From an uncultured Oscillospiraceae bacterium (GTDB lineage: Bacteria > Bacillota > Clostridia > Oscillospirales > Oscillospiraceae): a DNA stretch of 64,000 bases. The stretch lies in contig CANPYX010000003.1 in NCBI GenBank assembly GCA_947588955.1, positions 1-64,000 of the forward strand. Direction: 5' to 3'. A program made the translations under genes and the position numbers. The notes below the pieces were generated by a model. The model saw only the letters and a program-made list of their open reading frames with translations, was not told where the DNA came from and made no database searches. Shown piece after piece: positions 61,130-64,000 of the stretch; position 1 is the first letter of the stretch, and each line of letters opens with the position of its first letter.

Positions 61130-64000
61130 GTGGCTGATAACAAGGCGAAGATAGAAAGTATCATGCGGTACGACAGCCTGATACGCAAACAGGCTGGGCT
61201 GTCAGCGGTGCGGCCCTTCAGGGAAGATGGCTATGTCAATCTCCTGACCAGATATGGCACGTCCAAAGACTCCACAGAGGCGTATAGATACGCCCCGGAG
61301 CCGGTAGTACCCGACGACCTGCTGACCACCTACTATGAAGGCAACGGACTGTTTGCCAAAATCATAGACACCCCGGCTGAGGAGGCCATCAAGCACGGCT
61401 TCACCCTTGAGGACCTGTCAGACCAAGACCTTGAGAGCTTCTACATCGAGGCTCTTGACGAGCTCGATTGGGAAGAAACCGCCATGACCGCAATCAAGTG
61501 GGCGAGGCTTTTTGGCGGCTCCATCATCGTCATGCTCATAAACGATGGGCGAGGACTTGACGAGCCTCTTGACTGGAGAAACATCAAGTCTATTGATGAC
61601 CTCGTCGTATATGACAGGTCCATCATCTCGTATGATACGTCCTCCATGTATAGCTATCGGCCCGACGATCCGTTCAGGACCAGAGGCTCGCGGCTCGGAT
61701 TGCCCGAATACTACCACGTTTCGAGCAAGACTGGCACGTTTACGGTACATGAGAGCAGGTGCCTCATTTTCCAAAACGGCATACTGCCTGAGAACACGTC
61801 CAACTCCATCTACCAGCTTTGGGGTATGCCCGAATATGTCCGCATCCGTAGGGCTATCCGGGACGCTGAGGTAGCTCACGGCAGCGCCACGAAATTGCTT
61901 GACCGTTCCATTCAGGCCGTCTACAAGATGAAAGACCTGTCTGCGGAACTTGCCACTGAGGATGGTGAGAACCGTGTGCTCCGCCGGCTCCAGACCATTG
62001 ATATGGCCCGTGGCTTACTCAGCAGCATCGTAATCGACAATGACAACGAGGACTATGACTTCCGCACGTTCCAGTTCAACGGCGTTGCTGACGTTGTGGA
62101 TTGCACCTGCAACTTCCTGTCCGCCCTGACATCTATCCCTCAGACCATCCTGTTTGGCCGTTCCCCGGCCGGTATGAACTCCACTGGCGAGAGCGATCTG
62201 GAGAACTACTACAACTTCATCGAGCGCATTGACAGGAGAATGGTAAAGAAGAACCTGCGGTATCTCCTGTCCATCGTTTTCCGGGCTGGCGTCGCCACTG
62301 GCGAGGTCGATGAGATCCCGAAAATCAAGATAAGGTTCAACCCGCTTTGGTCACTCAGCGATGTCGAACAGGCTGACCTCGACCAAAAGAGAGCGCAGAC
62401 CCAGCAGACTAAGGCTCAGACCGCCCAGATTTACGTTGATATGCAAGCGGTTGACCCGTCCGAAGTCCGCAAAAAGCTGGCTGACAGCGAGGACTTCGAT
62501 GTGGAAAATATGCTTGATGAAGTTCCTGAAGACGATCTGTTTGCCGAGTACAACGCACAGCAGCAAGCCGCACAAGTAGGAACTATGGCGGAACAGGGGC
62601 AGTTTGCTCAGTATGCCCAGGGTGTCAACGTGGAGGAACACAATGTTGACCCCGGTACTGAGGGATCGGCTCCTGCTTCGGCTCCTGCGGCAACAAAGCT
62701 ACCTCAGGATATGAGCCCTGAAGAACTCGCAAAAATATCCGGCCGTCCCAGCGAGGATGTGGATAAGACCGACGAGGCTTTCTCTGTCGGTGTCCTCATT
62801 ATCGCTGACGGTAAAATCCTTGCCGGCACTCGGCACAATGACTTCGGCTACGGCCTTATTTGCGGTCCGGGCGGCCATGGCGAGGATGGAGAAACCCCGG
62901 AACAGGCGGCTATCAGGGAAACTCAGGAGGAGTTTGGCATCACGCCTACCGACCTCGTTCTGCTCGGCCGTGGCCCGAAAGAGAATGAGACGGACCTCAC
63001 GCCGTATCTGTTCCTTTGCACCGACTATACGGGTGTTCCTGAGTGCATGGACCTTGAGATGGTCAATCCCCGATTCCTGTCACTCGAAGAACTCGGCGCT
63101 CTCGACGCATCACTTTTCCCGCCGTTCGCTGACAGCCTGAATGTCCTGCAAGGCGTCCTCGCTGGAGTATGCGACAGGGCTGATGGTGGTCCTGGTAGTG
63201 GAAACCATAACCATAAGGGCGTTGAGGGACAAAGGGGAGGAAGCGCAAAAGGTACTGGTGGCGGAGTGGAGACTATCTCGTCCGTAGCGTCAGTTATACC
63301 GAAGCCTAATATTTCAGACCCGGAAGATAAGCGAGATAAAATCTCAAAGCCATTCTTTGAGAAAATTGGATATGCGAAAAAGCCGTCTGTTGTCTCAGAC
63401 GATGAGTTTGAGTCAACAGAAAGCGATTACCCGGTCCAGTATAGGGGCATAGATGAAGCCGGCTCTTTTGAGAGCTTTGTTGGAGATGAATATTTTGTTG
63501 GAGGCGGAGCCAACGGAGATGGCACTAATACGACCCCTGACAAGAAAACCGCAGAGGAATTTGCGGGAAAGGGCGGTACTGTCGTAAGAATCAAACTTGA
63601 CAAATCCGCCAAAGTGATTACTGACTCGGAACTCATGGAGAAAATCGGCGACTTTAGAAACGCCGAGCCTCCAGAAGGTGTTGACCCTGGTGTGTTCCGC
63701 TATCTCTCGTCTAACCCCGGCTGTATAGCCGCGTCACTCGGATACGATGCAATTTATGATAGCGGAACTCAGTGGTTGAACATAGTCAATAGAGGAAAAA
63801 TGGTCGTGTCTTCCAATGCCGGCTCCAATAACAACGACGGAGGCCCCGGATCCGGTAATTTCGGACACAAGGGAGTCGAAGGGCAACGCGGCGGCTCTGC
63901 TCCGTCTGCCCAGAAATGGCGCGAAAGCGTTGGAGAGAAAAGAACAGCGATGCACTCCGAAAAGCCGAACAAACAGGCCATGACCTTGTGGAAGAACGGC
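61130..64000 (+). CDS. Portal protein fused to Nudix and ADP-ribosyltransferase-like domains (runs off the window)
   Basis: An open frame of 957 codons without stop. Residues 1-480 are a DUF1073-type portal (AVRPFREDGYVNLLTRYG, AKIIDTPAEEAIKHGF, TILFGRSPAGMNSTGESD). Residues about 545-680 are a Nudix hydrolase with the box GGHGEDGETPEQAAIRETQE then EFG. A Gly-rich linker (GGPGSGNHNHKGVEGQRGGS, near 686) leads to residues about 765-900: VQYRGIDEAGSF, TTPDKKTAEEFAGKGG and LGYDAIYDSG, resembling phage ADP-ribosyltransferase-fold domains, less certain. A second linker (GGPGSGNFGHKGVEGQRGGS, near 905) starts another unseen domain. The start is GTG, eight bases after AGAGGTG. Confidence 0.8.
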   Translation, partial: MADNKAKIESIMRYDSLIRKQAGLSAVRPFREDGYVNLLTRYGTSKDSTEAYRYAPEPVVPDDLLTTYYEGNGLFAKIIDTPAEEAIKHGFTLEDLSDQDLESFYIEALDELDWEETAMTAIKWARLFGGSIIVMLINDGRGLDEPLDWRNIKSIDDLVVYDRSIISYDTSSMYSYRPDDPFRTRGSRLGLPEYYHVSSKTGTFTVHESRCLIFQNGILPENTSNSIYQLWGMPEYVRIRRAIRDAEVAHGSATKLLDRSIQAVYKMKDLSAELATEDGENRVLRRLQTIDMARGLLSSIVIDNDNEDYDFRTFQFNGVADVVDCTCNFLSALTSIPQTILFGRSPAGMNSTGESDLENYYNFIERIDRRMVKKNLRYLLSIVFRAGVATGEVDEIPKIKIRFNPLWSLSDVEQADLDQKRAQTQQTKAQTAQIYVDMQAVDPSEVRKKLADSEDFDVENMLDEVPEDDLFAEYNAQQQAAQVGTMAEQGQFAQYAQGVNVEEHNVDPGTEGSAPASAPAATKLPQDMSPEELAKISGRPSEDVDKTDEAFSVGVLIIADGKILAGTRHNDFGYGLICGPGGHGEDGETPEQAAIRETQEEFGITPTDLVLLGRGPKENETDLTPYLFLCTDYTGVPECMDLEMVNPRFLSLEELGALDASLFPPFADSLNVLQGVLAGVCDRADGGPGSGNHNHKGVEGQRGGSAKGTGGGVETISSVASVIPKPNISDPEDKRDKISKPFFEKIGYAKKPSVVSDDEFESTESDYPVQYRGIDEAGSFESFVGDEYFVGGGANGDGTNTTPDKKTAEEFAGKGGTVVRIKLDKSAKVITDSELMEKIGDFRNAEPPEGVDPGVFRYLSSNPGCIAASLGYDAIYDSGTQWLNIVNRGKMVVSSNAGSNNNDGGPGSGNFGHKGVEGQRGGSAPSAQKWRESVGEKRTAMHSEKPNKQAMTLWKNG

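Larger units (their letters stand above)
31440..64000. mobile_element. Prophage, left part (right end beyond the window)
   Basis: From the recombinase onward the gene content is that of a temperate tailed phage: immunity region, recombination and replication genes, RusA, SSB, many very small early genes, tRNAs, terminase and portal. Start codons are tightly packed behind AGGAGG-type sites. The left boundary is placed between the queA stop (31435) and the recombinase stop (31478). No right-hand attachment site can be identified because the element runs off the window. Confidence 0.93.

Noticed and set aside
31478..64000. CRISPR array, retron or diversity-generating retroelement in the prophage
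   Set aside because: No evenly spaced direct repeats, no reverse transcriptase and no template/variable repeat pair were seen.

Overview
The window joins two very different halves. Bases 1 to about 31,440 are chromosome of a GC-rich, spore-former-type member of the class Clostridia; bases 31,440 to 64,000 are the left part of an integrated tailed phage whose right end lies outside the window. The host assignment rests on the Firmicutes gene order hpt-tilS-dnaB-rplI-gdpP with ftsH, a Spo0A-like regulator, a SpoIID-type protein, strong Shine-Dalgarno sites and TTGACA/TATAAT promoters. An Oscillospirales-like host fits the GC content but is inference.

Host layout. A leftward housekeeping operon (gdpP, rplI, dnaB, tilS, hpt, ftsH) is followed by rightward genes for a sugar-1-phosphate nucleotidyltransferase fused to a degenerate phosphomannomutase, a solute-binding lipoprotein whose two lobes are in swapped order, asnS, a CbxX-type AAA ATPase, a 3'-5' exonuclease, an AT-rich VanZ/GNAT pair, metK, a SpoU-type rRNA methylase, a catalytically degraded P-type ATPase-like membrane protein, an EF-G paralogue with a structured leader, a Spo0A-like protein without phosphoacceptor, a GH13 glycosidase, asd (leftward), a SpoIID-type protein and queA. 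Three intergenic regions next to gene 3' ends carry copies of a modular multi-hairpin repeat in which stem sequences change in a compensated way between copies.

Prophage layout. A large serine recombinase sits directly behind the queA terminator. An immunity region with divergent promoters and an inverted-repeat operator separates the leftward CI-like repressor from the rightward early operon. That operon encodes a SleB hydrolase, PD-(D/E)XK nuclease, Bet/RecT annealing protein, DnaD-like and DnaC-like replication proteins, RusA, HNH nuclease, SSB, a DUF5131 protein and a possible late regulator. A run of very small genes (45.8-49.7 kb) follows, partly under a repeated promoter motif. Next, behind an intrinsic terminator, comes a six-gene sugar cassette: ParB-like protein, DegT aminotransferase, UDP-sugar 4,6-dehydratase, PIG-L deacetylase, WbqC protein and a TAGT-like glycosyltransferase. 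It looks able to make an amino-deoxy sugar and attach it to a target, possibly phage DNA.

From 56.5 to 59.1 kb there is no convincing protein gene. This 2.6-kb stretch holds three canonical tRNAs (Lys-UUU, Glu-UUC, Gln-UUG), several tRNA-like RNAs with intact acceptor and T arms but abnormal anticodon arms, and long structured spacers, and it ends in a strong terminator just before the terminase genes. The window closes inside an open frame of at least 957 codons that fuses a portal protein to a Nudix hydrolase domain and a possible ADP-ribosyltransferase-like domain, separated by two copies of a Gly-rich linker. The modification cassette, the tRNA-like/structured RNA block, the portal fusion and the hairpin repeat family are the features most likely to be undescribed.
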